A stretch of DNA of 64,000 bases from CAWIKY01 sp963836905 (GTDB lineage Bacteria; Pseudomonadota; Alphaproteobacteria; Caulobacterales; Hyphomonadaceae): assembly GCA_963836905.1 (NCBI GenBank), contig CAWIKY010000002.1, forward strand, positions 84,550 to 148,549, read 5' to 3'. Made by a program: the position numbers and the translations under genes. The notes under the pieces are model-generated. The model did no database searches, was not told where the DNA came from, and saw only the letters and a program-made list of their open reading frames with translations. This document shows positions 1 to 8,919 of this stretch, piece after piece (within the stretch, counting starts at the first letter, position 1; each line of letters opens with the position of its first letter).

Positions 1-563
1 CGATGAGAGCAATCTGAAAATCGTCCAGCGTGAGCCGGGACAGGCCGATGTTTGAGGTCTCCGAAGACAGCAGACGCTTCATCCCCTGCAGTGTCCGCTG
101 ACCTCGCTCATAGACCGAAGCGGAACTGTCGAGCGAGAATGGTATCGGCTCCCCGCCGATCAGTACGGAGCCTTGTGCGCTGCGAACAATCGCCAATGAT
201 CCATTCCGCAAAGTGACAGCGCGCGGCACGAAACGTCCCCGCAGCAATGCACCTGTCTGAAGGTCGATAGCTGCCGTTTCGGCTCTGGCCGCAGCGTTTC
301 CTGCTTCGGAAAAGAAGCGTAACGTCCCGCGCCAGAACTTCGAACCGGCGCTGATCGCGGACCCACTCCAGTTGCAACCTGCGAAAGTCCACCTCCCGTC
401 CGCCTCGCAGGTCGGCAAAGGCTTCCTCGATCTGTGGACGGGCAAATTCGAGGTCGATCGGGCCTGAAGACAGTCGCCAGGCGAACACGGTCGCAGCAAG
501 GGACAAAAGCAGCACGATGCCGGTCACAATTTCGATCAGGATGAGGCCGGCTTTGCGATGCAC
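1..563 (-). pseudogene. AsmA/DUF3971-like envelope protein, N-terminal part, frame-broken, runs off the window
   Basis: The protein starts at a GTG at 563 (no ATG is available upstream before a stop) with a short basic N-terminus and one membrane segment at about residues 5-28, followed by a periplasmic-looking region. This layout fits the large AsmA-like/DUF3971 (YhdP-type) proteins linked to lipid traffic between the membranes. The first frame ends in an out-of-family tail, while a shift of one base near 320-323 gives a continuous, low-complexity-free reading to the window edge (for example RGRFVPRAVTLRNGSLAI). I see an extra base there. The family usually exceeds 1000 residues, so most of the gene is outside the window. 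It is divergent from the peroxiredoxin gene. The family assignment is moderate; the frame break is well supported. Confidence 0.55.
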
Positions 564-659
564 GTGATCTCGGTTCCGTTCTGGTCTAAGGACGCGGTCT
601 ACCGGTCCGTATCAGGCAAGGACCGCACAATACCGCCGATATCAATACCGGAGACTGCC

Positions 660-1145
660 ATGACCACCGAAAGACCGGACGCAGGAGATGTCATTCCATC
701 GTTCAAGGTTACGACGACCGCACGTGAATCCCTTACAAATGATGATCTCAAGGGAAGTCTGACGGTGATTTTCTTCTACCCGAAGGACGACACACCAGGA
801 TGCACGAAAGAAGCGATCGGGTTTTCCGAGCGTCTGGCCGCCTTTGAGGCTCTCGACTGCACGCTCATCGGCGTTTCGAAGGACTCATTGAAAAAGCATG
901 AGAATTTCAAGGCCAAGCACGATCTGAACATCGAACTCGCATCCGACACCGATGGTGGCATGTGCGAAGCCTTCGGTGTCTGGGTCGAGAAAAAGCTCTA
1001 TGGCCGCCAGTATATGGGGATCGAACGCACGACCTTTCTCATCGGTGCCGACGGCGAAATCGTGAAGGTCTGGCGCAAGGTTCGAGTGACCGATCATGCC
1101 CAAGACGTGCTCGACGCAAGCCGTGTGCATGCGAAAGGCGCTTAG
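660..1145 (+). CDS. bcp: Thioredoxin-dependent thiol peroxidase (Bcp/PrxQ peroxiredoxin)
   Basis: A 161-residue peroxiredoxin of the Bcp/PrxQ group, which reduces hydroperoxides using thioredoxin as electron donor in the cytoplasm. The peroxidatic cysteine sits in the family motif FYPKDDTPGCTKEA. The downstream GVSKDSLKKHENF segment and the FLIGADGEI strand are also typical. The reading frame extends upstream to 558, but the ATG at 660 gives the normal family length and N-terminus, so I chose it. It lies in front of the M23 peptidase gene, separated by about 200 bases, and is divergent from the AsmA-like gene. A resolving cysteine five residues after the first, as in the PrxQ E. coli type, is not present. 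Confidence 0.9.
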   Translation: MTTERPDAGDVIPSFKVTTTARESLTNDDLKGSLTVIFFYPKDDTPGCTKEAIGFSERLAAFEALDCTLIGVSKDSLKKHENFKAKHDLNIELASDTDGGMCEAFGVWVEKKLYGRQYMGIERTTFLIGADGEIVKVWRKVRVTDHAQDVLDASRVHAKGA

Positions 1146-1342
1146 CCTGAATTAAGACCTGCGAACCGATTTAATGCTTCGGGTTCGGGTTTCATTAACT
1201 ACAGCTTTACGCTCGCAGGTTAACGATCTGTCATGACCAGAAGCGCAATTAACTTTTGGCAACGGCAGATTTTTCCGTTAGAGCCATACGCGCAAGGTCA
1301 AACTCAGGTTCCACAAGAAACCGAAAATTTCTGGAAGACACC
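1146..1342. other. Intergenic region before the M23 peptidase gene
   Basis: About 200 bases with no gene. It carries several TTAA tetramers (near 1153, 1171, 1196, 1219 and 1250), which makes it AT-richer than its surroundings and a likely promoter region for the M23 peptidase/bactofilin pair. I could not find two TTAA at the seven-base spacing that a CtrA site would need, and I see no clear terminator. Confidence 0.3.
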
Positions 1343-2561
1343 ATGAATGATATGCTGACGAGAGCTAAAAGCCTGCTGGACCGGACGTTTCCGGAACGTC
1401 AAATCTACCATCGCAGCGGCGGCACTGTCAGATATGTTTCGATCTCTCCAAAGCGGCAGATGATAGGCGCAGCCGGACTGGCTGCCGCCGTTGTCTGGAT
1501 CGGCTTTGCCAGCATCAATACCCTTGCCGAGGCTCCAAAACTGTCTGCAAGCGCTGATGCGCTTGATCGTACGGAAGCCAAATGGGAACGTTGGGTTAGC
1601 GAAACGCGCGCTCGCGAAGCAACCGCACGCTCCCTTCTGGAAGAACGAACCGAAGCATTCCAGCAGGCAACCCTTGAGTTCGAAGCCCGTCACGACACGC
1701 TCAAACTACTTTTGAACTCGATGAGATCGCCTGATGCTCTTGAGAGTAAAAGCCTCAACTCTTCTGGAGACGCGGTTCTGGTAACCGCCAGCATCGAAGA
1801 AGCCGATCTCGCGGGAAGTCCGTCCTTCGGCAGCTTCTGCGCAAACGGCCGAACTCGTCGGATTTCGTAGCCGGATCGATGAAATTCGCAACGAACAACT
1901 TCAGTTTCTCGACGAAGCCGAAGAACTTGCTGTCGGCCGCACAGAACAAGCACGTGGCATTCTGAGCCTGACCGGCGTCGACATGGCCGGGTTTTCAGAC
2001 AATCGTGAGCTTGGCGGTCCGCTCGTCGAGTTTGCGTCAATGAGCTTGTCTGCCGGCGCTGGAGATGATCTCGAGTTCAATCACCGCGTGGCCCAGGTCG
2101 CATCGCGATTGGAGGAAGCCAATCATTACAAGCGTGTGATGGACCGATTGCCGCTGGGTCGTCCGGTCGGGGTCGGTTATCGCGAGACGTCGAGCTACGG
2201 TCTGCGCATGGACCCGTTCACAAAGCGCGCCGCCTTCCATTCCGGTCTCGACCTTGCAGCCTACAGGTCTGCTCCGGTGACAACGACCGGTCCCGGCAAG
2301 GTCACTTTTGCGGGCACAAAATCTGGTTACGGACGTGTTGTCGAAATTGATCACGGTAACGGGTTTAAGACACGATACGGTCATCTTCAGGATATAGAAG
2401 TGAAGCGTGGCGATGTCGTGCGTATGGGCGACACGCTCGGTCGCATGGGGTCAACAGGCCGTAGCACAGGACCGCACCTCCATTACGAGGTCTGGTTTGG
2501 CGGCAAGACCTATAATCCGGTTAAGTTTCTCAGGGCAGGTAGTCATGTTCACCAAGGGTAA
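1343..2561 (+). pseudogene. M23 family metallopeptidase (LmdC-like), frame-broken
   Basis: A peptidoglycan endopeptidase of the M23/LytM family. From the ATG at 1343 the product has a basic cytoplasmic start, one membrane segment (about residues 40-60) and a predicted coiled coil, then the M23 domain. That domain shows the zinc ligands in HSGLD and HLHYEV and the core GYGRVVEIDHGNGFKTRYGH. The first frame stops at 1870; shifting by one base near 1823-1830 continues the coiled coil (SAQTAELVGFRSRIDEI) straight into the domain, so one base appears to be inserted. The stop overlaps the bactofilin start by 17 bases. In relatives, M23 proteins next to bactofilins act together in cell shape or stalk formation; that role here is inference. 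Confidence 0.85.
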
Positions 2562-3075
2562 ATCCCCCGATTCATCTGCGGCGATGCCGCAGGCTAGCCC
2601 CGCCACTCCGCAGGTGGAATCCTCAAGAAGCACCCCGAGCCGCGGGTCCACGCGGTCTGCACCTTCGCTTATCAGCAACGATATGAAGGTGACCGGTTCA
2701 ATCCTCACCGAGGGCGAAATCCAGATTGATGGCCACATCGAAGGTGACGTGCGCGCTACTGCACTGACTATTGGTGAAGGTGGGCGGATTGCCGGTGAAG
2801 TCGTCGCTGAGACGATCGTCGTTCGCGGTGCCGTCCAAGGCAGCATTCGCGGCCGCAACGTGCAACTCGCCTCATCAGCGAAGGTCGAAGGCGACATTAC
2901 GCATGCGTCGCTTTCGATCGAAGCGAACGCTGTATTCGAAGGTCAGGTACGACACTCGCAGGATCCTCTGGCTGACGCCAAACCACAAGCGTCTACGCCC
3001 AACAAGCCGAGCAACCCTGCTCCAGCTCAAACGACCGCACCAGCGCCTTCAGCCGCAACTCATCAGCGAAGCTAA
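2545..3075 (+). CDS. Bactofilin (polymer-forming cytoskeletal protein)
   Basis: A 176-residue bactofilin. A proline- and serine-rich leader of about 45 residues precedes the right-handed beta-helix, which begins at SLISNDMKVTGSI and repeats the G-x-I-x-G turns (EGEIQIDGHIEGDVRA, GGRIAGEVVAE, GAVQGSIRGRNVQL). A disordered Pro/Ala/Thr tail follows. Bactofilins self-assemble without nucleotide into filaments at the inner membrane and recruit cell-wall enzymes. The ATG at 2545 is preferred over in-frame starts back to 2407 because it gives the family N-terminus (MFTKGK), and it overlaps the M23 stop by 17 bases, suggesting translational coupling. The most likely partner is that M23 peptidase. Confidence 0.92.
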   Translation: MFTKGKSPDSSAAMPQASPATPQVESSRSTPSRGSTRSAPSLISNDMKVTGSILTEGEIQIDGHIEGDVRATALTIGEGGRIAGEVVAETIVVRGAVQGSIRGRNVQLASSAKVEGDITHASLSIEANAVFEGQVRHSQDPLADAKPQASTPNKPSNPAPAQTTAPAPSAATHQRS

Positions 3076-3096
3076 TTTCGCCGGAAAACGGGTGCT

Positions 3097-3121
3097 CAAC
3101 TGCATAGCAGGTAGTTGAGAT
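3097..3121 (+). terminator. Possible weak terminator after the bactofilin gene
   Basis: An inverted repeat CTCAACT ... AGTTGAG (7-bp stem, about 11-base loop) lies 20 bases after the bactofilin stop. It has no T-run, so it may be only a transcript-end hairpin. It separates the bactofilin operon from the LexA-type promoter region that follows. Confidence 0.35.
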
Positions 3122-3128
3122 TAGACGC

Positions 3129-3143
3129 GTTCGTGTTATGTTC
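3129..3143 (+). promoter_or_regulatory. LexA (SOS) box, alphaproteobacterial type
   Basis: The sequence GTTCGTGTTATGTTC matches the GTTC-N7-GTTC direct repeat recognised by alphaproteobacterial LexA. It sits 18 bases before the ATG of the radical SAM gene and upstream of no other gene. Its position would block transcription or early elongation. The match is read directly; SOS control of the two-gene DNA-repair operon downstream is an inference that fits the function. Confidence 0.7.
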
Positions 3144-3157
3144 TCCTTTCGGAGAAC
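3140..3157 (+). promoter_or_regulatory. Hairpin enclosing the ribosome binding site of the radical SAM gene
   Basis: A perfect 7-bp inverted repeat, GTTCTCC-TTTC-GGAGAAC, ends four bases before the start codon at 3161. The right arm contains the Shine-Dalgarno sequence GGAG at 3151-3154, so folding of the mRNA would hide it. The left arm shares its GTTC with the LexA box. A role in lowering basal translation is inference. Confidence 0.45.
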
Positions 3158-3160
3158 TGT

Positions 3161-4411
3161 ATGGCGCGCAAGACACTTATCGATAAATTGGCTGTTCTGT
3201 CGGATGCAGCCAAATATGACGCTTCTTGCGCATCTTCGGGTTCGTCAAAGCGAAACTCGCTTGGCAAGTCGGGGCTGGGCTCCAGCGAAGGCATGGGAAT
3301 TTGCCATGCCTATACGCCCGATGGGCGCTGTATTTCGCTTCTGAAAATCCTGCTGACAAATTTCTGTATTTTCGACTGCCGGTATTGCGTCAACCGGGTC
3401 TCTTCCAATGTGGAACGCGCGCGATTTTCGGTAGACGAAGTTGTCGATCTCACGCTCGATTTTTACAAACGCAATTATGTCGAGGGTCTGTTTCTCTCTT
3501 CGGGGATAATCAGAAGCTCTGATTATACGATGGAGCAACTCGGAGAAGTGGCCCGCAAGCTTCGTGAAGATCACGGCTTCAGAGGTTATATTCATCTCAA
3601 GACGATCCCGGATGCTGACCCCTCGCTAATTGAAGCTGCGGGTCGTCATGCAGACCGGCTATCCATCAACATCGAATTACCTACCGATGACGGCTTACAG
3701 GCTTTGGCTCCCGAGAAATCGTCAACATCTATCCGTAGAGCGATGGCCAATGTGAGGATGGGGATCGAGGAAGCCACTGAGGACTCAGCCCCGAAACCGG
3801 GCGGACGTAGACGGTCAAAGCCCAACTTCTCGCCCGCCGGTCAGACAAGTCAGATGATTGTTGGCGCCGACGCCTCGAATGACGAGACCATATTGCAGTC
3901 GGCGTCCCGGCTATATTCCGGATATCATCTGAAGCGTGTCTATTATTCCGCATTCAGTCCCATTCCGGACTCATCGCAAGATCTACCGTTAATAAAGCCC
4001 CCCCTGGTTCGCGAACACAGGCTTTATCAAGCGGACTGGATGTTTCGCTTTTACGGCTTCGAAACGCAGGAAATCCTTGCAGGCAGCGAAGCTGGAATGC
4101 TCGACTTAGAAATCGATCCGAAACTTGCATGGGCGTTACGAAACCGAGCCTTCTTCCCGATCGACGTGAACCGCGCATCTCGGGAGGTTCTGATGCGGGT
4201 GCCGGGGTTTGGTGAAAAATCAGTTCGACGGCTCATTTCTGCGAGACGGGTCGCGCGGCTACGTCTCGAAGATGTCAGGAAAATCGTCGGCACGGTGAAA
4301 AAGCCGCTGCCTTTTATCGAAACGCTCGACTGGACACCGGGAGCGCTGACTGACAGCGAACATCTCAGATCCCGTTTTGTAGCCCCGTCGCGGCAACTGG
4401 AATTGCTTTAG
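3161..4411 (+). CDS. Putative DNA modification/repair radical SAM protein
   Basis: A 416-residue protein of the radical SAM family often annotated as putative DNA modification/repair. The [4Fe-4S]/SAM-binding cysteines are C69, C73 and C76 in FCIFDCRYC. The radical SAM barrel follows, with IHLKTIPDADPSLIEAAG in the middle, and a helix-hairpin-helix DNA-binding motif (VPGFGEKSVRRLI) lies at about residues 345-365. No reaction is established for the family; a distant likeness to spore photoproduct lyase (SplB) suggests repair of a damaged base. Fifteen bases separate it from the UdgX-fusion gene, so they form an operon behind a LexA-type box. The ATG at 3161 has a GGAG at suitable spacing. Confidence 0.85.
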   Translation: MARKTLIDKLAVLSDAAKYDASCASSGSSKRNSLGKSGLGSSEGMGICHAYTPDGRCISLLKILLTNFCIFDCRYCVNRVSSNVERARFSVDEVVDLTLDFYKRNYVEGLFLSSGIIRSSDYTMEQLGEVARKLREDHGFRGYIHLKTIPDADPSLIEAAGRHADRLSINIELPTDDGLQALAPEKSSTSIRRAMANVRMGIEEATEDSAPKPGGRRRSKPNFSPAGQTSQMIVGADASNDETILQSASRLYSGYHLKRVYYSAFSPIPDSSQDLPLIKPPLVREHRLYQADWMFRFYGFETQEILAGSEAGMLDLEIDPKLAWALRNRAFFPIDVNRASREVLMRVPGFGEKSVRRLISARRVARLRLEDVRKIVGTVKKPLPFIETLDWTPGALTDSEHLRSRFVAPSRQLELL

Positions 4412-4425
4412 CGGGTTCGTCGAAT

Positions 4426-5877
4426 ATGCGGACTGTCCAGCTGACTTCTGAAACGGACTTCGAGGGGTGGCGACGGGCCGCGCGATCTCTCTGTTCACAG
4501 CGTGTACCTCCGGAGCAAATTATCTGGACGGTCGGAAATGGTGACGGTGATCTGTTCGCTGAATGCGGTAATGCCTCTGAACAGACAGTCGATCTGGCTG
4601 AGGGCGGCGAACCGGTCATGGCAACCCGTCCATTCCTGCAAGCTGCGAGGTCAGCGGTATGCCACCGCGACCCGGAACGGTTTGCCAGACTTTACAGGGT
4701 GCTCTTTCGCATGCAGTCAGAAAAGCATCTGCTTGATGCGGCCGCAGACGATGATGTCCTCTGGTTGCGCCATATCGGCAAGGCCATCTCTCGCGACATT
4801 CACAAGACCCACGCTTTCGTGCGGTTCCGCAAAGTCGGGGAACACGATGATCGCGAACAGTTCGCCGCTTGGTTCGAGCCGGAACATCGTACACTCGAAC
4901 TCTCTGCCCCCTTCTTCATGCGTCGTTTTCCGAACATGGACTGGGCAATCCTGTCGCCCGAAATGTCTGCGCTATGGGATGGCAAATCGCTTTTGATCGG
5001 CCCCGGGCGAGCGAAGTCGGACGTTCCTTCGGAGGATGCGGTCGAGGATCAATGGCGCGTCTATTTCTCGTCCATTTTCAATCCGGCTCGGGTGAAAAAG
5101 AACGCGATGATGTCCGAGATGCCGAAAAAGTACTGGAAAAATTTGCCTGAATCCAACCTCATTCCAGGCATGTTGAATGCCGCAGCGAAGCGCGAGCGCA
5201 GCATGGCGTCTGCACGTCCAACTCAGCCAAATCTGCTGGCGGAAAAGGAACTTGTCGCACCCCGACAGGGACCGTCCGTGCCCAACCGGATCGATGATCT
5301 TGCGTCCTTGAAGGCCAGCCTCGAAGCTTGCCGCAGATGCGAACTTCACGCGTGCGCCACTCAGGCTGTTCCCGGCGAAGGGCCGCAGACCGCCGAGATC
5401 ATGATTGTTGGAGAACAACCCGGCGACAGTGAAGATTTGGCGGGACGCCCATTTGTAGGTCCGGCCGGAAAGCTGCTGGACAGCGCTTTGGCCGAAGCGG
5501 GAATTATACGGGACACCAGCTACGTTACCAATGCCGTGAAGCATTTCAAATTCGTGCAAAAAGGCAAACGTCGCATCCACGCAAAGCCGAATGTCGGTGA
5601 GATCACCGCCTGCAACTGGTGGCTCAGGCAGGAAGCCGCATTGATCAAGCCAAAAGTAACAATTGCACTTGGCGCGAGCGCCGCACGCGCCGTTCTGGGT
5701 CAGACGGTGAAGATCGGCGATGCAAGAGGTTCGGTCCTGGACATGAAGCCAGACGGCAAGGCACTTGTTACGGTTCATCCGTCCTATCTCTTGCGCCTGC
5801 CTGACGCTGCGACGCGGCTGAATGAAGAAGCCCGTTTCATCGATGATCTCAAACTGGCAGCCAACCTGATTGGATAA
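4426..5877 (+). CDS. DUF4130-UdgX fusion: uracil-DNA-binding glycosylase-like protein
   Basis: A 483-residue two-domain protein. The N-terminal half (about 1-270) matches the DUF4130 module found with radical SAM/UDG repair pairs. The C-terminal half is a family-4-like uracil-DNA glycosylase: cysteines in EACRRCELHAC for a [4Fe-4S] cluster, GEQPGDSEDLAGRPFVGPAG as motif A, and VTVHPSYLLR near the end. The loop KRRIH (His385) is the hallmark of UdgX, in which this histidine forms a covalent bond with the sugar after uracil is removed, so the enzyme stays attached to the lesion. It follows the radical SAM gene by 15 bases, pointing to one repair pathway. The domain reading is confident; the pathway is unknown. 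Confidence 0.88.
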   Translation: MRTVQLTSETDFEGWRRAARSLCSQRVPPEQIIWTVGNGDGDLFAECGNASEQTVDLAEGGEPVMATRPFLQAARSAVCHRDPERFARLYRVLFRMQSEKHLLDAAADDDVLWLRHIGKAISRDIHKTHAFVRFRKVGEHDDREQFAAWFEPEHRTLELSAPFFMRRFPNMDWAILSPEMSALWDGKSLLIGPGRAKSDVPSEDAVEDQWRVYFSSIFNPARVKKNAMMSEMPKKYWKNLPESNLIPGMLNAAAKRERSMASARPTQPNLLAEKELVAPRQGPSVPNRIDDLASLKASLEACRRCELHACATQAVPGEGPQTAEIMIVGEQPGDSEDLAGRPFVGPAGKLLDSALAEAGIIRDTSYVTNAVKHFKFVQKGKRRIHAKPNVGEITACNWWLRQEAALIKPKVTIALGASAARAVLGQTVKIGDARGSVLDMKPDGKALVTVHPSYLLRLPDAATRLNEEARFIDDLKLAANLIG

Positions 5878-5955
5878 GGTCGAACGCTGACTAACGGTTT
5901 CGGGTCGACAAGACTTGCCCAGTTGCTAGAAAATACAAAAAACGAAAGCATCCTC

Positions 5956-7083
5956 ATGGCGTCCCCCGTTATATCCGCGACCGGTCTCTGGACACCGGAA
6001 CAATCCATTTCCAATGCCGAGCTGGTCGCCAGTTACAACGCCTGGGCCGACAAGTGGAATGACACCCACCGGACCGACATTGAGCAAGGCCAGGTAGAGG
6101 CCAAGTCGCACTCTTCGGTCGAGTTCATTGAAAAGGCATCGGGTATCAAGTCTCGCTATGTTCTGGACAAGACCGGGACACTTGATCCCGACGTGATGTG
6201 TCCTCGACTGCCGGAGCGTCCGGATACGGAAATTTCCGTCCTGGCAGAGATCGGCGTCAATGCGGCTCGCCAAGCGCTGGAAACTGCCGGGCGTAACGAG
6301 AGCGATGTGGATGCCATCCTTTGCGCCGCGTCCAACATGCAACGTGCCTACCCTGCCATGGCGATTGAGATACAGGATGCGCTTGGCATTGACGGTTTTG
6401 CGTTCGACATGAACGTGGCCTGCTCGTCAGCGACATTCGGCGTACAAACAGCTGCCGACTACATTCGGTCCGGAAGCGCCCGCTCAGTCCTGGTCGTGAA
6501 CCCGGAGGTGTGCTCCGGTCACCTGAATTTTACGGACCGGGACAGCCATTTCATCTTCGGCGATGTCGCCACAGCCCTTCTTATCGAAGCGGATGATTTG
6601 GCTCCGCAGACGCACTGGAAAATTCTCGGCACATCGTTGAAAACCAGTTTTTCAAACAACATCCGCAACAATTTCGGTTTCCTGAACCGTACAGCGCCAG
6701 ACGGTATCGGCGCAGAGGACAAGTTGTTCGTGCAGGAAGGCCGCAAAGTCTTTCGGGAAGTTGTGCCTATGGTCTCCGCCATGATCCAGAATGAAATGGA
6801 CCGGCTGGGCCTTGCACCGGAAGACCTGAGACGTCTCTGGCTGCATCAGGCAAATGCCAACATGAACCGGCTTATCGCTCAGAAGGTGCTAGGCCACGAA
6901 GCCAGCGCAGACGAAAGTCCAACGGTGCTCGATGAGTATGCAAACACCTCTTCAGCCGGGTCCATCATCGCGTTTCACAAGCACTCGTCTGACCTGAAAC
7001 ATGGCGAGAAAGGGCTGATCTGCTCGTTCGGAGCCGGATATTCTGCCGGAACGGTGTTTGTTGAGAGGTCAATATCCCGCTAG
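5956..7083 (+). CDS. Beta-ketoacyl-ACP synthase III-like (FabH family) protein
   Basis: A 375-residue condensing enzyme of the thiolase fold. The catalytic triad is visible: Cys156 in VACSSATFG, His297 in LHQANANMN and Asn330 in EYANTSSAGS. It is longer than E. coli FabH (317) and contains an insertion around residues 30-90, as in the FabH2-like group (for example Pseudomonas PA3286, which feeds acyl-CoA into fatty acid synthesis). I infer an acyl-CoA or acyl-ACP plus malonyl-ACP condensation but cannot assign the substrate. I chose the ATG at 5956 because family members begin near MASPVISATG; the frame is open back to 5923. It stands alone between the repair operon and the secretion genes. 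Confidence 0.8.
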   Translation: MASPVISATGLWTPEQSISNAELVASYNAWADKWNDTHRTDIEQGQVEAKSHSSVEFIEKASGIKSRYVLDKTGTLDPDVMCPRLPERPDTEISVLAEIGVNAARQALETAGRNESDVDAILCAASNMQRAYPAMAIEIQDALGIDGFAFDMNVACSSATFGVQTAADYIRSGSARSVLVVNPEVCSGHLNFTDRDSHFIFGDVATALLIEADDLAPQTHWKILGTSLKTSFSNNIRNNFGFLNRTAPDGIGAEDKLFVQEGRKVFREVVPMVSAMIQNEMDRLGLAPEDLRRLWLHQANANMNRLIAQKVLGHEASADESPTVLDEYANTSSAGSIIAFHKHSSDLKHGEKGLICSFGAGYSAGTVFVERSISR

Positions 7084-7215
7084 GGACATGGCGCTGCGGC
7101 CAGTTTACAGTATTCTCATGCAATTGCGGGATGCTTTCGTGCTAGGGTAGCCGTATCGGGTGTTGTCTGGATATAACTCGACGCGGATCCAAAACATTTA
7201 CAGGTCAGGTGACCC

Positions 7216-8919
7216 TTGAAAATGCCAGAAAAACGGATCGCACGACTGACGCCTTTCCTTGTGACGGCAGCTCTGTTCTCGATCATCACGAACCTTCTGA
7301 TGCTCGTGTCGCCGCTCTACATGCTGCAGGTCTATGACCGAGTGCTGACATCGGGCTCGGTCGAAACCCTCGTTCTGGTGTCGATCCTGGCTGCCGGCTT
7401 GCTGGGCGTTTTCATCATTGCCGATACTGCGCGCCGCAAGGCGCTGGCACTCGGCGCACACTATCTGCAGACGCATCGGGCCCCGAAGATTTTCAAGGCT
7501 GATATAGAGGGCTACGGAAAGTCAAAATCGCTCCAGAAAGACCTGACGGACCTTTCGACGGTGCAGGGGTTCCTGTCGCAGGGCATGATCCTGCCGATCT
7601 TCGATCTGCCGTTTACCCCGTTCTTCCTAATGATCATGTTCCTGATCCACCCGCTGATAGGCTGGATCGGCGTTCTGGGCGGCCTTTTGCTTCTGGGCAT
7701 CGCGCTGCTCACCGAACTCACCACGCGCAAGACTATGGCGGATGCGCAAAAAGCTGAGTCCGCTGCATCGATGACCGTCGCCAGTATATCGCGTCAGCAA
7801 GCAGCAATTATCAGCATGGGCATGTCGTCGGTCGCGCTTCGCAATTGGCAGGAGCGCAAGTCTGTCGCGGGCGACCTGTCCCTGAAAGGCGCAAACGCCA
7901 CCGGCTTCTTCGGATCGACCACACGCGGACTCCGTCTGCTCTTGCAGATTGCCGCACTCGGAGCGGGTGCTTTTCTGGTGCTGCAGCAGGAAGCGACCGC
8001 CGGTGTGATCATCGCAGGCTCCATCCTGCTCGGACGCGCCCTCGCACCGATCGATCAAGCCGTCGGAATGTGGCGTCAAATCATGCGTGCGCACAGTGCC
8101 TGGAAAGACCTACATGCGCGCGAGAAAGAGATCTCCGATCTTGTTGACGACTCCGATCAGATGGCCGTCCCACGACCCGATCCAAAACTCGAGTTCACAG
8201 CGCTGGAAATAGCTGCCGGAGGCGATGATCGCCCACTGCTTCCCAAGTTCAACCTGACGCTGAACCAGGGTGACATCGTTGCGCTAGTGGGCGCGAGCGG
8301 GTCGGGCAAGACGTCTCTTCTGCAAACGGCTGCCGGGGCATGGAAGCCGTTCTCCGGCCAGGTCCGGCTGGGCGGACGCGACCTTCATTCGTGGGGTATA
8401 GACGATCGGGGCAAGTATATCGGTTACCTGCCCCAAGATGTGGATTTGCTGGACGGTACAGTCGCGCAAAACATCTGCCGGTTCAATCAGGATGCGACGA
8501 GCGAGGAAATCGTCGAGCTAACCCGACGCATCGGCTGCCACACGATGATCATGTCGCTCAAGGAGGGCTATGATACGCGCGTCGGCCCGGAGGGCGTGCA
8601 TATTTCCGCAGGCCAGCGACAGGCTATCGGTCTCGCACGGGCAGCTTTCGGCAACCCGGTCATGCTTTTGCTGGACGAACCTTCATCGAACCTTGATCAG
8701 GTGCTTGCACAAAGCGTCAGAACCTTCCTCTCATCCCTGAAGGCACAAGGCACGATCATCATCGTTTCAACACACGACCTGCGTCTCGTCGAGACCGCCG
8801 ACAGCGTAATTGTCCTCACTCCGGACCGTATCGCGATGATGCCCAAGACCGACTATTTTGCCGCCCTTCGCAAACAAGGCCCTGCACTTGTCCAGAAGCG
8901 CGAGGGAACGAACGCATGA
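7216..8919 (+). CDS. Type I secretion ABC transporter (PrtD/HlyB-like permease-ATPase)
   Basis: A 567-residue half-transporter: an N-terminal six-helix domain (about residues 10-290) and a C-terminal ATPase with Walker A GASGSGKTS, signature ISAGQRQ and Walker B VMLLLDEPSSNLD. It lacks a peptidase domain, as in the PrtD/AprD group that exports RTX-type proteases and lipases. It starts with TTG at 7216 or ATG at 7222, both behind AGGTGA. The stop overlaps the start of the adaptor gene by four bases, and the TolC-like gene follows, so all three parts of a type I secretion system are in one operon. No RTX substrate gene is in the window. Confidence 0.88.
   Translation: MKMPEKRIARLTPFLVTAALFSIITNLLMLVSPLYMLQVYDRVLTSGSVETLVLVSILAAGLLGVFIIADTARRKALALGAHYLQTHRAPKIFKADIEGYGKSKSLQKDLTDLSTVQGFLSQGMILPIFDLPFTPFFLMIMFLIHPLIGWIGVLGGLLLLGIALLTELTTRKTMADAQKAESAASMTVASISRQQAAIISMGMSSVALRNWQERKSVAGDLSLKGANATGFFGSTTRGLRLLLQIAALGAGAFLVLQQEATAGVIIAGSILLGRALAPIDQAVGMWRQIMRAHSAWKDLHAREKEISDLVDDSDQMAVPRPDPKLEFTALEIAAGGDDRPLLPKFNLTLNQGDIVALVGASGSGKTSLLQTAAGAWKPFSGQVRLGGRDLHSWGIDDRGKYIGYLPQDVDLLDGTVAQNICRFNQDATSEEIVELTRRIGCHTMIMSLKEGYDTRVGPEGVHISAGQRQAIGLARAAFGNPVMLLLDEPSSNLDQVLAQSVRTFLSSLKAQGTIIIVSTHDLRLVETADSVIVLTPDRIAMMPKTDYFAALRKQGPALVQKREGTNA

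Noticed and set aside
1150..1255. CtrA binding sites in the TTAA-rich region before the M23 peptidase gene
   Set aside because: Five TTAA occur, but none are at the TTAA-N7-TTAA spacing, and the half-site TTAACCAT is absent.
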